Shown here one piece after another: positions 33,543-43,073 of a DNA stretch of 64,000 bases (position 1 is its first letter; each line of letters opens with the position of its first letter). The notes under the pieces were generated by a model. The model did not search any database and was not told the DNA's origin. It saw only the letters and a list, made by a program, of their open reading frames with translations. The stretch comes from Jannaschia sp. Os4 (lineage in GTDB: Bacteria; Pseudomonadota; Alphaproteobacteria; Rhodobacterales; Rhodobacteraceae), in contig NZ_JAFCAR010000003.1 of assembly GCF_016820245.1 (NCBI RefSeq), positions 391,001-455,000 on the forward strand. Reading direction: 5' to 3'. The position numbers and the translations under genes are program-made.

Positions 33543-34727
33543 CTAGACCCCCGCCGCCACGATGGCGTCCGCCAGCACCGGCACCGTCCTCGCGTTCAGC
33601 CCCGCGATGTTCAGGCGGCTGTCGCCCACCATGTACACCCCATGGTCCCGCCGCATCGTCTCCACCTGCTCCGGCGAGGCCCCCAGCCGCGAGAACATCC
33701 CCCGGTGCGCTGCGAGGAACCCGAAGCGGTCGCTCCCCGTCCGCGTCCGCAGCGCCTCGGCCAGTTGCCGCCGCAGGTCGAGCATGCCGTTGCGGATGCT
33801 CGACAATTCCCCCTCCCAGTCGGCGCGCAGCTCCGCGTCCGACAGGATCTCCGTCACCACCCGCGCCCCGTGGTCGGGCGGGAAGGAGTAGTTGAGCCGG
33901 TTCAGCGCGGCGAGCGCCCCCTGCGTCACCTTCAGCCGGTCCGCCGACGGCGCCATCGCCATCAGCAGCCCCGTCCGCTCCCGGTAGATGCCGAAGTTCT
34001 TGGAGCACGACGCGGCCACGATGGCCTCCGGCACCGCGCCGATCAGGTGACGCAGCCCGGCGGCGTCCTCCTCCAAGCCGTCCCCGAAGCCCTGATAGGC
34101 GATGTCCACGAAGGGCGTCGCCCCCGTCTCGCCCAACAGTGCCGCCACCTCCCGCCACTGCGGCAGCGACAGGTCCGCGCCCGACGGGTTGTGGCAGCAG
34201 CCGTGCAGCAGCACGACGTCCCCGGCGGGCACCCCGCGCAGGTCGGCCATCATCCCGTCGAAGTCCACGCCGCCCGTCGCGTCGTCGAAGTAGCGGTAGC
34301 GCCTCACCGGCATCCCGATGTGGGACGCGATGGCCGGGTGGTTGGGCCATGTCGGGTCGGGCAGCCAGAGCGTCGCCCCCGGCGCGGCCTGCAGGATGAG
34401 GTCCAGCCCCTGCCGCACCGCGCCCGTCCCGCCGGGCGTGGCGACCATGGCGAGGCGGCCCGCGGGCCGCGCATCGCCCAGCACCAGCGCGGAGAGCGCG
34501 TCCGAGAAGGCCGGATCGCCCGCGAGGCCCACGTAGGACTTGGTGTCCTGCCGCTCGACCAGCCGCGCCTCGGCGGCCTTGACGGCGCGCATCACGGGGG
34601 TCCGCCCGTCCGCGTCGCGGTAGACGCCGACGCCGAGGTCGATCTTGGTGTCGCGCGGGTCGGCCTTGAACGCCTCCATCAGCGCGAGGATGGCGTCGGG
34701 CTTGGCGGGCTGCAGGGTCTCGAGCAT
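33543..34727 (-). CDS. Aromatic/aspartate aminotransferase (class I)
   Basis: The 394-residue protein has the aspartate aminotransferase Ia pattern: IDLGVGVYRDADGRTPVMRAV, HGCCHNPSGADLS with the PLP-contact Asn, DIAYQGFGDGLEEDA and the PLP lysine in SCSKNFGIYRERTG, and the substrate Arg near DSRLNIAGL. It moves the amino group between aspartate or aromatic amino acids and 2-oxoglutarate. ATG 34727 follows AGGAGACC. Fifteen bases separate it from the sulfurtransferase, so the two may share a transcript. Confidence 0.92.
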   Translation of the reverse strand: MLETLQPAKPDAILALMEAFKADPRDTKIDLGVGVYRDADGRTPVMRAVKAAEARLVERQDTKSYVGLAGDPAFSDALSALVLGDARPAGRLAMVATPGGTGAVRQGLDLILQAAPGATLWLPDPTWPNHPAIASHIGMPVRRYRYFDDATGGVDFDGMMADLRGVPAGDVVLLHGCCHNPSGADLSLPQWREVAALLGETGATPFVDIAYQGFGDGLEEDAAGLRHLIGAVPEAIVAASCSKNFGIYRERTGLLMAMAPSADRLKVTQGALAALNRLNYSFPPDHGARVVTEILSDAELRADWEGELSSIRNGMLDLRRQLAEALRTRTGSDRFGFLAAHRGMFSRLGASPEQVETMRRDHGVYMVGDSRLNIAGLNARTVPVLADAIVAAGV

Positions 34728-34740
34728 CGGCCGGTCTCCT

Positions 34741-35598
34741 CTAGGCGTCGCCGGTGGCGACGGGCAGGTCGGGATACATGCCCCACTCGGCCCACGAGCC
34801 GTCGTAGAGCGCATGGTCGTCGTGGCCCAGCACCGCGAGGCCGAGGTTCAGCACCGCCGCCGTCACGCCGGAGCCGCAGGTCGTGATCACGGGACGCGAC
34901 AGGTCCACGCCCGCGTCCTGATACGCGGCGCGCAGCTTCGCGCCCCGCTTCATCGTCCCGTCCGCCTCGAACAGCGCGGGGAAGGGGAGGTTGAGCGCGC
35001 CGGGCATGTGGCCCGCGCGCAGGCCCTTGCGCGGCTCGGGCGCATCGCCGCGGAAGCGGGCGGCGGCGCGGGCGTCGAGCACCTGCGCCTCGCCCAGCTT
35101 GAGCGCGCGGGACACCTCGGTGACGTCGCGCATCAGCCCGGGCTGCGGCGCGGGGGTCATGTGGCGGTCCTTGATCGTCGGCGGCTCGGACGTGACCTCG
35201 CGGCCCTCCGCCCGCCACTTGGCCAAGCCGCCGTCCAGCACGGCGGCGCGTTGGCCGAACAAGCGGAACAGCCACCAGAGGCGGGCGGCGGAGAACACGC
35301 CCTCGCCCCAGCCGTCGTAGATCACCACGGTGTGCCCGTCGCCCACGCCGATGCGGCGCATGCGCGAGAGGAACTTCTCGACCGGAGGGGCGGTGTGGGG
35401 CAGGGCGGAGCGGGCGTCGGAGACGTCGTCGAGCGCCACGAGTCGCGCGCCGGGGATGTGCGCCGACCCGTACTCCGCCACCGGGTCCCGGCCCATCGCG
35501 GGCAGGTACCACGACGCGTCGATGACGCGGGTGTCCGGCGCGGGCAGGCGCTGCGCCAGCCAAGCGGTCGAGACGAGCGTTTCGGGATCGTCGGTCAT
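34741..35598 (-). CDS. sseA: 3-mercaptopyruvate sulfurtransferase
   Basis: The 285-residue protein has two rhodanese domains, with VIDASWYLP and VVIYDGWGEGVFSAARLWW in the first and the active Cys241 in the CGSGVTA loop of the second. The CGSGVT loop marks mercaptopyruvate sulfurtransferase rather than thiosulfate sulfurtransferase (CRxGxT). It transfers sulfur from 3-mercaptopyruvate. Lying directly upstream of an aminotransferase, it fits the route from cysteine through transamination to mercaptopyruvate; the link is inference. Confidence 0.92.
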   Translation of the reverse strand: MTDDPETLVSTAWLAQRLPAPDTRVIDASWYLPAMGRDPVAEYGSAHIPGARLVALDDVSDARSALPHTAPPVEKFLSRMRRIGVGDGHTVVIYDGWGEGVFSAARLWWLFRLFGQRAAVLDGGLAKWRAEGREVTSEPPTIKDRHMTPAPQPGLMRDVTEVSRALKLGEAQVLDARAAARFRGDAPEPRKGLRAGHMPGALNLPFPALFEADGTMKRGAKLRAAYQDAGVDLSRPVITTCGSGVTAAVLNLGLAVLGHDDHALYDGSWAEWGMYPDLPVATGDA

Positions 35599-35652
35599 GC
35601 GGGCCCTCCGGGGAGGGGGCTAGCGCCCGGCGGGGCCGGGCGCAACGCGGGC

Positions 35653-35859
35653 TCAGTCGTCGTCGAGGACGAAGGTGACCATCATGTTGACCTGGAACTC
35701 GGAGATGCCGCCGTCGGAGACGCGGACGTATTGCTCCTTGACCCATGCGGACTTCACGTTCCGCAAGGTGGCGTTGGCGCGGGACACCCCCTCGCGGATG
35801 GCGTGCTCGAACGACTCGGTCGAGGTGGCGGAGATCTCGGTGACGCGTGCGACGGACAT
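35653..35859 (-). CDS. Dodecin family flavin-binding protein
   Basis: The 68-residue protein has the dodecin layout of one helix and three strands: SVARVTEISATSTESFEHAI, VKSAWVKEQYVRV with the flavin-stacking Trp, and ISEFQVNMMVTFVLDD. Dodecins form hollow 12-mers that store flavin. ATG 35859 follows GGGAGGA. It is a single gene with no related neighbour. Confidence 0.92.
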   Translation of the reverse strand: MSVARVTEISATSTESFEHAIREGVSRANATLRNVKSAWVKEQYVRVSDGGISEFQVNMMVTFVLDDD

Positions 35860-35926
35860 GGCGGTCCTCCCTGTTGAGGGGGCCAGCCTGCGCCAAGACC
35901 GGGCCCCTGCGAACCCCCGGCGTCCG

Positions 35927-36835
35927 TCAGGCGCGCCATTCCGCCGGCATCGCGGCGAGGGTCCGCTCCACGGCTGTGGCGCAATGGGCGAGGAAGGCGG
36001 CCACGTGGGGCGCGTCGGCGGCCTGCCGGGACCAGAGCATCCAGAAGGGCTGGGACATGCCCGGCTCCTCGAAGCAGAAGGCGAGGCGCGGGTCCGCGTC
36101 GCCGGTCGAGCGGGGCAGCAGGCCCGCGCCCTGTCCTGCCGCCAGCAGACTCTGCATCGCGCCCATGCCAACGACGGTGGCGCGCGCCGCGTCCGGGCCG
36201 CCGGGGCCCACGCGGTCCTGCAGGTCGGCCAGGAAGGGCAGGTGGCCGGGGGCGATCCCCTCGTAGAGGACGGCGTCGTGGCGGGACATCGCGCCCGCGT
36301 CCGCGGGGCGGCCCCGGCGCGCGACGTAGTCGGTCGAGGCGTAGACCGCCCAGCGGTGGTCGGTCAGCTTGCGGGCCACCAGCGTGTCGCCCACGGGCCG
36401 CGCGATGGCGCGCACCGCGATGTCGGCCTCGCCGTCCTCGAGGCGGCGGAGCACCTCGGATTCGTCGATCTCGAAGCGGATGCCGGGATGGTCGGCGCGG
36501 AAGGCGCGGATCACTTCGGTCAGGTGCCCGACCACGCCCGGCGACATGGTCAGGCGTATCGTCCCGGTGATGTTGCGGCGCAGCCCGTCGGCCCGCCCGT
36601 GCAGCGCGGTGGCCGCCGCCTCCATCCCCTCCGCGTCGGCGAGGAGGGCGCGGGCGTTCGCGGTGGGGCGCGCGCCGCGGGGGCCGCGCTCGAACAGCGT
36701 CAGGCCGAGCGCGTCCTCCAGCCGCTTGAGGCGGCGGCCCACGGTCGCTTGGTCCGTGCCGAGGCGGCGGGCGGCGCCCAAGGCGGACCCCTCGCGCATC
36801 ACGGCGAGGAACACGGGGAGGTCGGACCAGTCCAT
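35927..36835 (-). CDS. LysR-family transcriptional regulator
   Basis: The 302-residue protein begins with the LysR helix-turn-helix ([20 protein letters not shown] then [21 protein letters not shown]) and has an effector domain with [20 protein letters not shown]. It is divergent from the small exported protein at 36967, and the 131-bp space between them is the likely control region. The inducer is unknown. Confidence 0.9.
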   Translation of the reverse strand: MDWSDLPVFLAVMREGSALGAARRLGTDQATVGRRLKRLEDALGLTLFERGPRGARPTANARALLADAEGMEAAATALHGRADGLRRNITGTIRLTMSPGVVGHLTEVIRAFRADHPGIRFEIDESEVLRRLEDGEADIAVRAIARPVGDTLVARKLTDHRWAVYASTDYVARRGRPADAGAMSRHDAVLYEGIAPGHLPFLADLQDRVGPGGPDAARATVVGMGAMQSLLAAGQGAGLLPRSTGDADPRLAFCFEEPGMSQPFWMLWSRQAADAPHVAAFLAHCATAVERTLAAMPAEWRA

Positions 36836-36966
36836 GCGCGCGGGTGTAGCGCATCCGCCGGGGGAGGGGGTCTGCGATTTCGCAGAGCGGGTCGGCGGCG
36901 ACGCTGCTTCTCCGGGGGCGGGGGCGGGCGCAGGTCGGCGGGGTCAGACCCGAAAGGAGACCTCCA

Positions 36967-37116
36967 ATGCGCCCCGTCTTGATTCTCGCCCTGCTCGCGC
37001 TGCCCCTCGCCGCGCCGGCCGCGGCCATGCCGACCTTCTCCACCCTGCTGCCGACGGTGGAGTTCCCCGACGAGCCGGTGCGCCTGCCGCGCGCGCGGGC
37101 CGAGGTGGGGGGCTGA
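36967..37116 (+). CDS. 49-residue exported protein divergent from a LysR regulator
   Basis: The frame begins MRPVLILALLALPLAAPAAA, a clear signal peptide with cleavage expected after AAA or nearby, leaving a short mature part with FSTLLPTVEFPDEPVRLPR. AAAGGAGA precedes the ATG by about six bases. The mature peptide is only about 29 residues. Family unknown. Its position opposite the LysR gene suggests it is the regulated target. Confidence 0.65.
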   Translation: MRPVLILALLALPLAAPAAAMPTFSTLLPTVEFPDEPVRLPRARAEVGG

Positions 37117-37149
37117 CCCCGGCGGCGCGGCCGCGCGGCGGCCCGGGCG

Positions 37150-37623
37150 TCACCCCTCGCGGAGCAGCCGCGCCTTCTGCCGCTGCCAGTCGCGCTTGGC
37201 CGCCGTCTCGCGCTTGTCGTGGGCCTTCTTGCCCTTGCCGATGCCGACCTTCATCTTCACCCGCCCGCGGTGGTTGAAGTAGAGGACCAGCGGCACGGCG
37301 GTGTAGCCCTCGCGCTGGGTGGCGTTCCACAGGCGGCTGATCTCGCGCTTGGAGGCGAGCAGCTTGCGGCGCCGCGTCTCCTCGTGGCCCCACGTCACGG
37401 CGGGCGCGTAGGGCGCGACGTAGGCGTTCACGAGCCACAGTTCGGCGTCCTTCACCTCGACGTAGCTCTCGGCGATGTTGGCCTGCCCCTCGCGGAGCGA
37501 CTTCACCTCCGAGCCCTGCAGCACGATCCCGACCTCGAGGTCGTCCTCGATGGCGTAGTCGTAGCGGGCGCGCCGGTTCTCGGCGACGACCTTGTAGTTC
37601 TTGTCTTTGTCGTCCTTGGCCAT
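37150..37623 (-). CDS. smpB: SsrA-binding protein
   Basis: The 157-residue protein has [54 protein letters not shown] and a basic tail ([21 protein letters not shown]), all as in SmpB. It brings tmRNA to stalled ribosomes for rescue. The usual partner dapA is 890 bp away, separated by a sulfotransferase-like gene. ATG 37623 is preferred to one three codons upstream. Confidence 0.96.
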   Translation of the reverse strand: MAKDDKDKNYKVVAENRRARYDYAIEDDLEVGIVLQGSEVKSLREGQANIAESYVEVKDAELWLVNAYVAPYAPAVTWGHEETRRRKLLASKREISRLWNATQREGYTAVPLVLYFNHRGRVKMKVGIGKGKKAHDKRETAAKRDWQRQKARLLREG

Positions 37624-37692
37624 GCGGCCCACCTAGGGACGCGCGGGCGCGGCGTCCACGGGTGCCGGATGATCCTCCTCGTCGCCGCGCCT

Positions 37693-38451
37693 TCAGTCGA
37701 GCAGACGTTCCTGTATCTGGGCCTCGATCCGCTCGAGTTCCGCATCGGCAGGATAGCTGTCAGACCCGGCGGACCTGCTCACGCGACTTGGATCGTAGCC
37801 CGCCGCGGCGGGGTTCCCCATGTGCTTCCTTTGGGTTCCGCTGCCGTAGAGGTGGGCGTTGGGGTGGTCCCAATATCGTTCTTTCCCGTCGAACCATTCC
37901 ACGTCGCACGCCTTGCACATACGCTGTCCGTAGGCTGCGGGCTCCGCGATCAGCTTCCGAGTGTCGATCCAAACCGCCCTCGTGCCGAGATCCTCAGTCA
38001 AGTTCAGGAGTTCGGCATAGGCGTAGAGGCCCGCGCGCATCTGGGCGACAGACCGGCCGCGCCTCTCGTCGGAGTTCCAGATCTGCGAAAAGGGGCGGTA
38101 CGTCACCAGGGTGGTGAACGGGATCCCACGGCTCGCGCAGTAGGTGTAGGTGAGGAGGAGCTTCTCGACGAGCTTCGAGCTATCGACGAGCGTACGGGCC
38201 GGCAGGACGTCGGATAGGCGATCGAGGGTCTCCCAGTACCCATTTGCGCCCCGCACTCGGGCCCAGACATCGCCGCCCGGCATGCGTCCCGCCGCTGCTT
38301 CGTCGCCGTGGCGCCGTCCGCCCGGCTGCACGAACGCATGGAGCTCGCCTGCGTGGAAGACCTGCCCGGTCGGGTCGTGTCCGAGAATGCACCCCGCGAG
38401 CGTCGAGCCCGTATGGTTCGCTCCGGCGACGAAAACGAAGTCCTCCATCAT
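37693..38451 (-). CDS. Sulfotransferase-like protein
   Basis: The 252-residue protein begins DFVFVAGANHTGSTLAGCIL, the 5-prime phosphosulfate binding loop of the sulfotransferase superfamily, and has LVDSSKLVEKLL, which matches the 3-prime phosphate-binding part. It transfers sulfate from PAPS to an unknown acceptor, if active. The sequence is less GC-biased than its neighbours (for example codons GAT, TCG, CAA used freely) and the gene lies between dapA and smpB, genes that are commonly adjacent in Rhodobacterales; gain by transfer is likely. Confidence 0.75.
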   Translation of the reverse strand: MMEDFVFVAGANHTGSTLAGCILGHDPTGQVFHAGELHAFVQPGGRRHGDEAAAGRMPGGDVWARVRGANGYWETLDRLSDVLPARTLVDSSKLVEKLLLTYTYCASRGIPFTTLVTYRPFSQIWNSDERRGRSVAQMRAGLYAYAELLNLTEDLGTRAVWIDTRKLIAEPAAYGQRMCKACDVEWFDGKERYWDHPNAHLYGSGTQRKHMGNPAAAGYDPSRVSRSAGSDSYPADAELERIEAQIQERLLD

Positions 38452-38512
38452 TCTCCCTTTGCTCTCCGGATCGGCGGGAAACCTCGGCGAGGGGGACGGC
38501 CTCCCTCGCGGC

Positions 38513-39385
38513 TCAATTCAGCAGCCCCGCATGGCGCATCGCGTCGTCGATCCGGGTCTTGGTCCCGTCCGAGGGCGGCAGGATCGGCAGGCGGGTCTCC
38601 TCCGAGCACTTCCCGAGCCTCGACAGCGCGTACTTGGCCCCGGCCAGCCCCGGCTCGAGGAAGATCGCCTGGTGCAGCGGCATCAGCCGGTCCTGTATCT
38701 CCAGCGCCCGGGCGTAGTCGTTGGCCGCGCAGGCCGCGTGCATCTCCGACAGCAGCCGCGGTGCCACGTTGCACGTCACCGAGATGCAGCCCACGCCGCC
38801 CTGCGCGTTGAACCCGTGCGCGGTGGCGTCCTCGCCCGAGAGCTGCACGAAGTCCGCCCCGCACGCGATCCGCTGGGCCGAGACCCGGGCGAGGTCGCCG
38901 GTCGCGTCCTTCACGCCCACGATCATGTCCAGCTTGGCCAGCTCGCCCATCGTGGCGGGGCTCATGTCGATCACCGAGCGGCCGGGGATGTTGTAGATGA
39001 CGATCGGCAGGCCGACCTCGGCCAGCGCGGAGAAATGGGCGATCAGCCCCGCCTGCGTCGGCTTGTTGTAGTAGGGCGTCACCACCAGCGCGGCGTCCGC
39101 GCCGCAGTCCTTCGCGTGCTCGACGAAGCGCAGCGCCTCGGCGGTGTTGTTGGACCCCGCGCCCGCGATCACCGGGACGCGCCCGGCCGCGCGGGAGACC
39201 ACCGCCTCGACCACCGCCTCGTGCTCGTCGTGGGAGAGGGTAGGCGACTCGCCCGTGGTGCCCACGGGGACGAGGCCGTTCGATCCCTCCGCCATCTGCC
39301 AGTCGACCAGCGCGTCCAGCGCGTCGAAGTCCACCGCCCCGTCCTTGAAGGGCGTCACCAAGGCGGGCATCGAACCGTGCAGCAT
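38513..39385 (-). CDS. dapA: 4-hydroxy-tetrahydrodipicolinate synthase
   Basis: The 290-residue protein has GTTGESPTL (Thr43/Thr44), Tyr105 in [11 protein letters not shown], Tyr131 in VIYNIPGRS and the Schiff-base Lys159 in VGVKDATGD, matching DapA of the lysine/diaminopimelate pathway. It condenses pyruvate with aspartate semialdehyde in the cytoplasm. Divergent from the lytic transglycosylase gene, another cell wall gene. Confidence 0.95.
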   Translation of the reverse strand: MLHGSMPALVTPFKDGAVDFDALDALVDWQMAEGSNGLVPVGTTGESPTLSHDEHEAVVEAVVSRAAGRVPVIAGAGSNNTAEALRFVEHAKDCGADAALVVTPYYNKPTQAGLIAHFSALAEVGLPIVIYNIPGRSVIDMSPATMGELAKLDMIVGVKDATGDLARVSAQRIACGADFVQLSGEDATAHGFNAQGGVGCISVTCNVAPRLLSEMHAACAANDYARALEIQDRLMPLHQAIFLEPGLAGAKYALSRLGKCSEETRLPILPPSDGTKTRIDDAMRHAGLLN

Positions 39386-39516
39386 CGGGCGTCTCCTTCC
39401 GGGGGCAAAGTTGGGCGGGAACTAGCCGGGCCTCCCCCCTCCCACAAGCCGCGCGTTGCATCCATGTCACGGCCTGTTCAGAAAGCGTCCACCTGAGGGG
39501 TGCTAGGGGTTTCGAC

Positions 39517-41505
39517 ATGATTCGTTTTGCTGCCGCGGCCGCCGCCGCGATGACTTTGTCCGTCGCCGTGGCGGGACCCGCCGCTGCCGATCCCGACCTC
39601 GCGGCCGCGCTGGCCCATGTCCGGGCCGGCAACGCGGACGCGGCCCGCGCCGTGCTGCCGCGCATCGACACCGCTGCGGGGCGCGACGTCGTGACGTGGC
39701 ACCTGCTGCGCGCCCGCCAAGCCGACTTCGCCGCCGCCGAGTCCTTCGTCGCCCGCAACCCCGACTGGCCGGGGATGCCCTACCTCCGCGCACGGGTGGA
39801 GGCGACGATCCCCGCGACCACCGACCCCGCGCGCATCGTCGCGTGGTTCGAGGGCGACGGCCCCCGCACGCCGCGCGGGGCGCTGCTGCACGCCACAGCG
39901 CTCAAGTCACTCGGCCGCACCGAGGAGGCGGAGGCCGCCGCGATCGAGGCGTGGACGACCATCCCGATGGCCGCCTCGTCGCAGTCGGGCTTCCTGTCGC
40001 TCTTCGGGGAGGCCTTGGCCCCGTTCCACGGCGCCCGGCTCGACCGCATGGCATGGGAGGGGGAGACGGCGTCGGCCGAGCGGATGCTCGACCTCGTCGA
40101 CCCGCGCGAGGCGGCGCTCGCCCGCGCGCGCATCGCGCTCCGCGAGGAGCGCAACGGCGTCGACGCGCTGATCGAGGCGGTGCCGGAGGATCTCCGCGCC
40201 CACCCCGGCCTCGCCTTCGAGCGCTACCGCTGGCGGCTGGAGAAGGGGCGCCGCGCCGACGCGCTGGACCTGCTCTTCGCCCACGACGAGAGCGCCGACA
40301 GCCTCGGCGACCCGTCCGTCTGGGGCGTCCGGCGCGAGCGGATCGCCCGCGACCTGATGACCGACGGGCGCGTCGAGGACGCCTACCGCGTCGCCGCGAA
40401 CCACCACATGGACGTGACGGACCGGAACTTCGCCAAGACGGAGTGGATGGCGGGCTACGTTGCGCTGCGCCATCTCGACCGGCCGGAGGACGCGGCCGAG
40501 CACTTCCGCCGCTTCGACACGGCGGTCGCCTCGCCCATCTCCAAGGGGCGGGCGGGCTACTGGCTGGGCCGCGCGCTGGAGGCGGCGGGCGACGAGGCCG
40601 GGGCGCAGGCCGCCTACGGGATGGGCGCGCGCTACCAGACGTCGTTCTACGGCCAGCTGGCCGCCGAGAAGATCGGCGCGCCCGCCGACCTGCTGCTCGC
40701 GGGGACGGAGGCCTTCCCGCCGCTCGAGGAGACCGGCGCCGCCGACAGCAGCGTGCTCGCCGCCGCGCTGGAACTGCACGAGATCGGCGAGCTGAACCTC
40801 GCGGAGCGGTGGCTGACCCACCTCGCCGAGGGGCTGGAGCGCGACGAGGTCGGCGCGCTGATCGACCTCGCCCTCGACGAGATGGAGGAGCCGCACGTGG
40901 CCCTCATGATCGCCAAGCGCGCCGCGCAGGCGGGGCACGAGCTGCACGAGGGCTACTTCCCCGTGACCGACCTCGTGCAGTCGTCGGTGGGCGTGCGGCC
41001 CGAACTGTCGCTCTCCATCGCGCGGCGCGAGTCGGAGTTCGACCCGGTGGTCATGTCCGGCGCGGGGGCGCGCGGCCTGATGCAGCTGATGCCCGGCACC
41101 GCGCGGGAGATGGCGGGCAAGGTGGGCGTGCCCTACGCGCTGGGCCGCCTGACCTCCGACCCGCTCTACAACGCGCGGCTCGGCGTGGCCTATCTCGACG
41201 AGCTGGAGGAGGAGTTCGGCTACTCCCCCGTCCTCGTCCCCGCCGCCTACAACGCGGGCCCCTCGCGGGCGCGGCGCTGGTCGGCCAACAACGGCGACCC
41301 GCGGGCGCGGGCCGTGGACGTGGTCGACTGGATCGAGGACGTGCCCTTCAACGAGACGCGCAACTACATCATGCGCGTCTCCGAGAGCCTGATCCCCTAC
41401 AACGCCCGCCTCGGCGGGACCGTCGAGCGAATCAACCTGACGGACCTGCTCAAGCAGGGCTACGGCGAGCTGGCCGGCCTGCCGGACGGGACGCAAGGCG
41501 GCTGA
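39517..41505 (+). CDS. slt: Soluble lytic murein transglycosylase (Slt70-like)
   Basis: The 662-residue protein has a signal peptide (ending near GPAAADPD), a long helical repeat superhelix and a C-terminal lysozyme-like domain with the catalytic Glu505 in ARRESEFDP and GLMQLMPGTA, followed by YNARLGVAYLDELEEEFG and AYNAGPSRARRW. It cuts peptidoglycan glycan strands in the periplasm. Length matches Slt70. Confidence 0.93.
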   Translation: MIRFAAAAAAAMTLSVAVAGPAAADPDLAAALAHVRAGNADAARAVLPRIDTAAGRDVVTWHLLRARQADFAAAESFVARNPDWPGMPYLRARVEATIPATTDPARIVAWFEGDGPRTPRGALLHATALKSLGRTEEAEAAAIEAWTTIPMAASSQSGFLSLFGEALAPFHGARLDRMAWEGETASAERMLDLVDPREAALARARIALREERNGVDALIEAVPEDLRAHPGLAFERYRWRLEKGRRADALDLLFAHDESADSLGDPSVWGVRRERIARDLMTDGRVEDAYRVAANHHMDVTDRNFAKTEWMAGYVALRHLDRPEDAAEHFRRFDTAVASPISKGRAGYWLGRALEAAGDEAGAQAAYGMGARYQTSFYGQLAAEKIGAPADLLLAGTEAFPPLEETGAADSSVLAAALELHEIGELNLAERWLTHLAEGLERDEVGALIDLALDEMEEPHVALMIAKRAAQAGHELHEGYFPVTDLVQSSVGVRPELSLSIARRESEFDPVVMSGAGARGLMQLMPGTAREMAGKVGVPYALGRLTSDPLYNARLGVAYLDELEEEFGYSPVLVPAAYNAGPSRARRWSANNGDPRARAVDVVDWIEDVPFNETRNYIMRVSESLIPYNARLGGTVERINLTDLLKQGYGELAGLPDGTQGG

Positions 41506-41513
41506 CCGCGCCG

Positions 41514-41542
41514 GCGGCGGCCCCCGTCAGCGGGGCCGCCGC
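41514..41542. terminator. Bidirectional hairpin between slt and the DMT transporter
   Basis: GCGGCGGCCCC and GGGGCCGCCGC form a perfect 11-bp stem in the 21-bp gap and over the last codons of the convergent transporter gene. No T-run is seen. Confidence 0.45.
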
Positions 41543-42399
41543 CGCGCCCGGAGCGCGGCGAACACGCCCGCGCCGACCACGATGGCCGCGCCGAGGGCCA
41601 CCTCCGGGCGCAGGCGCTCGTCGAACAGGGCGAGGCCGATGGCGCTGGCGAACACCAGCTGCAGGTAGGCGAAGGGCTGGAGCAGGCTCGCCTCCGCGAC
41701 CTCGTAGGTGCGGATGAAGAGATACTGCGCCAAGGCGGCCACCGCGCAGAGCCCGCCCATCAGCGCCCAGTCGCGGCCCGTCATCGGCTCCCACGCCCAG
41801 ATCCCCAGCGGCGTCATCGCGACCGCCCCGACGACGCCCGTCCAGAGGAACGAGGTGAAGGCCGCGTCGTCGCGCGCCACGAGCCGGGTCGTCACCGCGT
41901 AGGTGGCGAACATCGCCGCCGCCAGCACCGGGATCAGCGCCCCCCAGCCGAAGCCCTCGCCCCCGGGCCCCAGCATCACCAGCACGCCCGCGAAGCCCAC
42001 CGCCACCGCCGCCCAGCGGGCCGGTCCGACCCGCTCCCCCAGCACGGGACCGGAGAGGGCTACGACGATCAGCGGGCAGACCGCGAAGATGGCGTGCGCC
42101 TCGGTCAGGCCGACCACCACGAAGGCGCCGACGAGCACGCAGATCTCGGCGGCCATGATCAGGCCGCGGAACAGCTGCAGCCTCGGGCGGCGGCTCGCGA
42201 AGGCGGCGCGCAGGCCGCCGGGCCGGCGCAGCGCCAGCGCAACGGCGAGGGCCGCGAAGAACCAGTAGCGCAGCGCCACCACCATCCAGACGGAATATTC
42301 CCCCGCGAGGTGGCGCGAGAAGCCGTCCTGCACCGCCAGCACGAACATCGTCGTCGCCATCAGCGCGATGCCGAGGCCCACCCGCTGCTCGGCGCTCAT
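41527..42399 (-). CDS. DMT-family (EamA) transporter
   Basis: The 290-residue protein has ten hydrophobic segments and two EamA repeats, with GLTEAHAIFAVCPLIVVALSG and EASLLQPFAYLQLVFASAIG as the typical family stretches. EamA transporters export metabolites such as amino acids; no substrate can be given. Its ATG overlaps the mnmD stop (ATGA). Confidence 0.88.
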   Translation of the reverse strand: MSAEQRVGLGIALMATTMFVLAVQDGFSRHLAGEYSVWMVVALRYWFFAALAVALALRRPGGLRAAFASRRPRLQLFRGLIMAAEICVLVGAFVVVGLTEAHAIFAVCPLIVVALSGPVLGERVGPARWAAVAVGFAGVLVMLGPGGEGFGWGALIPVLAAAMFATYAVTTRLVARDDAAFTSFLWTGVVGAVAMTPLGIWAWEPMTGRDWALMGGLCAVAALAQYLFIRTYEVAEASLLQPFAYLQLVFASAIGLALFDERLRPEVALGAAIVVGAGVFAALRARRRPR

Positions 42400-43028
42400 C
42401 TCCGGCGCCCCACGGTCATGTGCCGCTTGCGCCCGAAGCCCGGCACCCGCGCGACGTCGAACCCGGCGGCGTCCAAGGCGCGCCGCACGTGGCCGGCGGC
42501 GGTGAAGGTCGCGCTCGTGCCGCCTGGCGGGGTCGCGCGGCCCACGGCGGCGAGGAGGTCCGCCCCCCACATCTCCGGGTTCCGCGCCGGGGCGAAGCCG
42601 TCGAGGAACCACGCGTCGGCCTGCCCGTCCCATGCGGGCAGGGTCTCGCGCGCGTCGCCGAACACGACCCGCAGGTCGAGGTTCGGCAGCGCGATCCGCT
42701 CGGCGGGCCACTGGTCCACCAGCGCCGCGCCCCCGCCGAAGGGGGTCAGCGCGCGCGCCATGTCGTCGCGGGTCATGGGATGCGCCTCGAAGGAGGTCAT
42801 CGCCACGGGGCAGGGGGCGGCGTCCGACAGGACGAGCGCGTTCAGCCCCGTCCCGAAGCCCAGCTCCCCCACGTGGAACCCCGGCGTCAGCCGCGCGGGG
42901 AGGCCGTTGCCCTCCATGAAGACGTGGGACGCCTCGGCCCAGCCGTCGGCTTGGTAGTAGGCGTCGCCGTAGCGCGCCGAGACCGGGACGCCGTCGCGCC
43001 AGGTCAGGTCGGGGTGGTCGGGGGGCAT
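42396..43028 (-). CDS. mnmD: tRNA mnm5s2U34 methyltransferase domain protein (MnmD)
   Basis: The 210-residue protein matches the N-terminal half of E. coli MnmC: DAYYQADGWAEASHVFMEGN, the AdoMet loop GELGFGTGLN, and AWFLDGFAPARNPEMW. MnmD methylates the aminomethyl group at the wobble uridine of some tRNAs. Here it is a standalone gene, divergent from the FAD oxidoreductase that would correspond to the other half of MnmC. Confidence 0.9.
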   Translation of the reverse strand: MPPDHPDLTWRDGVPVSARYGDAYYQADGWAEASHVFMEGNGLPARLTPGFHVGELGFGTGLNALVLSDAAPCPVAMTSFEAHPMTRDDMARALTPFGGGAALVDQWPAERIALPNLDLRVVFGDARETLPAWDGQADAWFLDGFAPARNPEMWGADLLAAVGRATPPGGTSATFTAAGHVRRALDAAGFDVARVPGFGRKRHMTVGRRR

Positions 43029-43073
43029 CGCGCGTCCTATTCCGCCCCGCGCGCTAACGCGGAGGCCCTGCCC

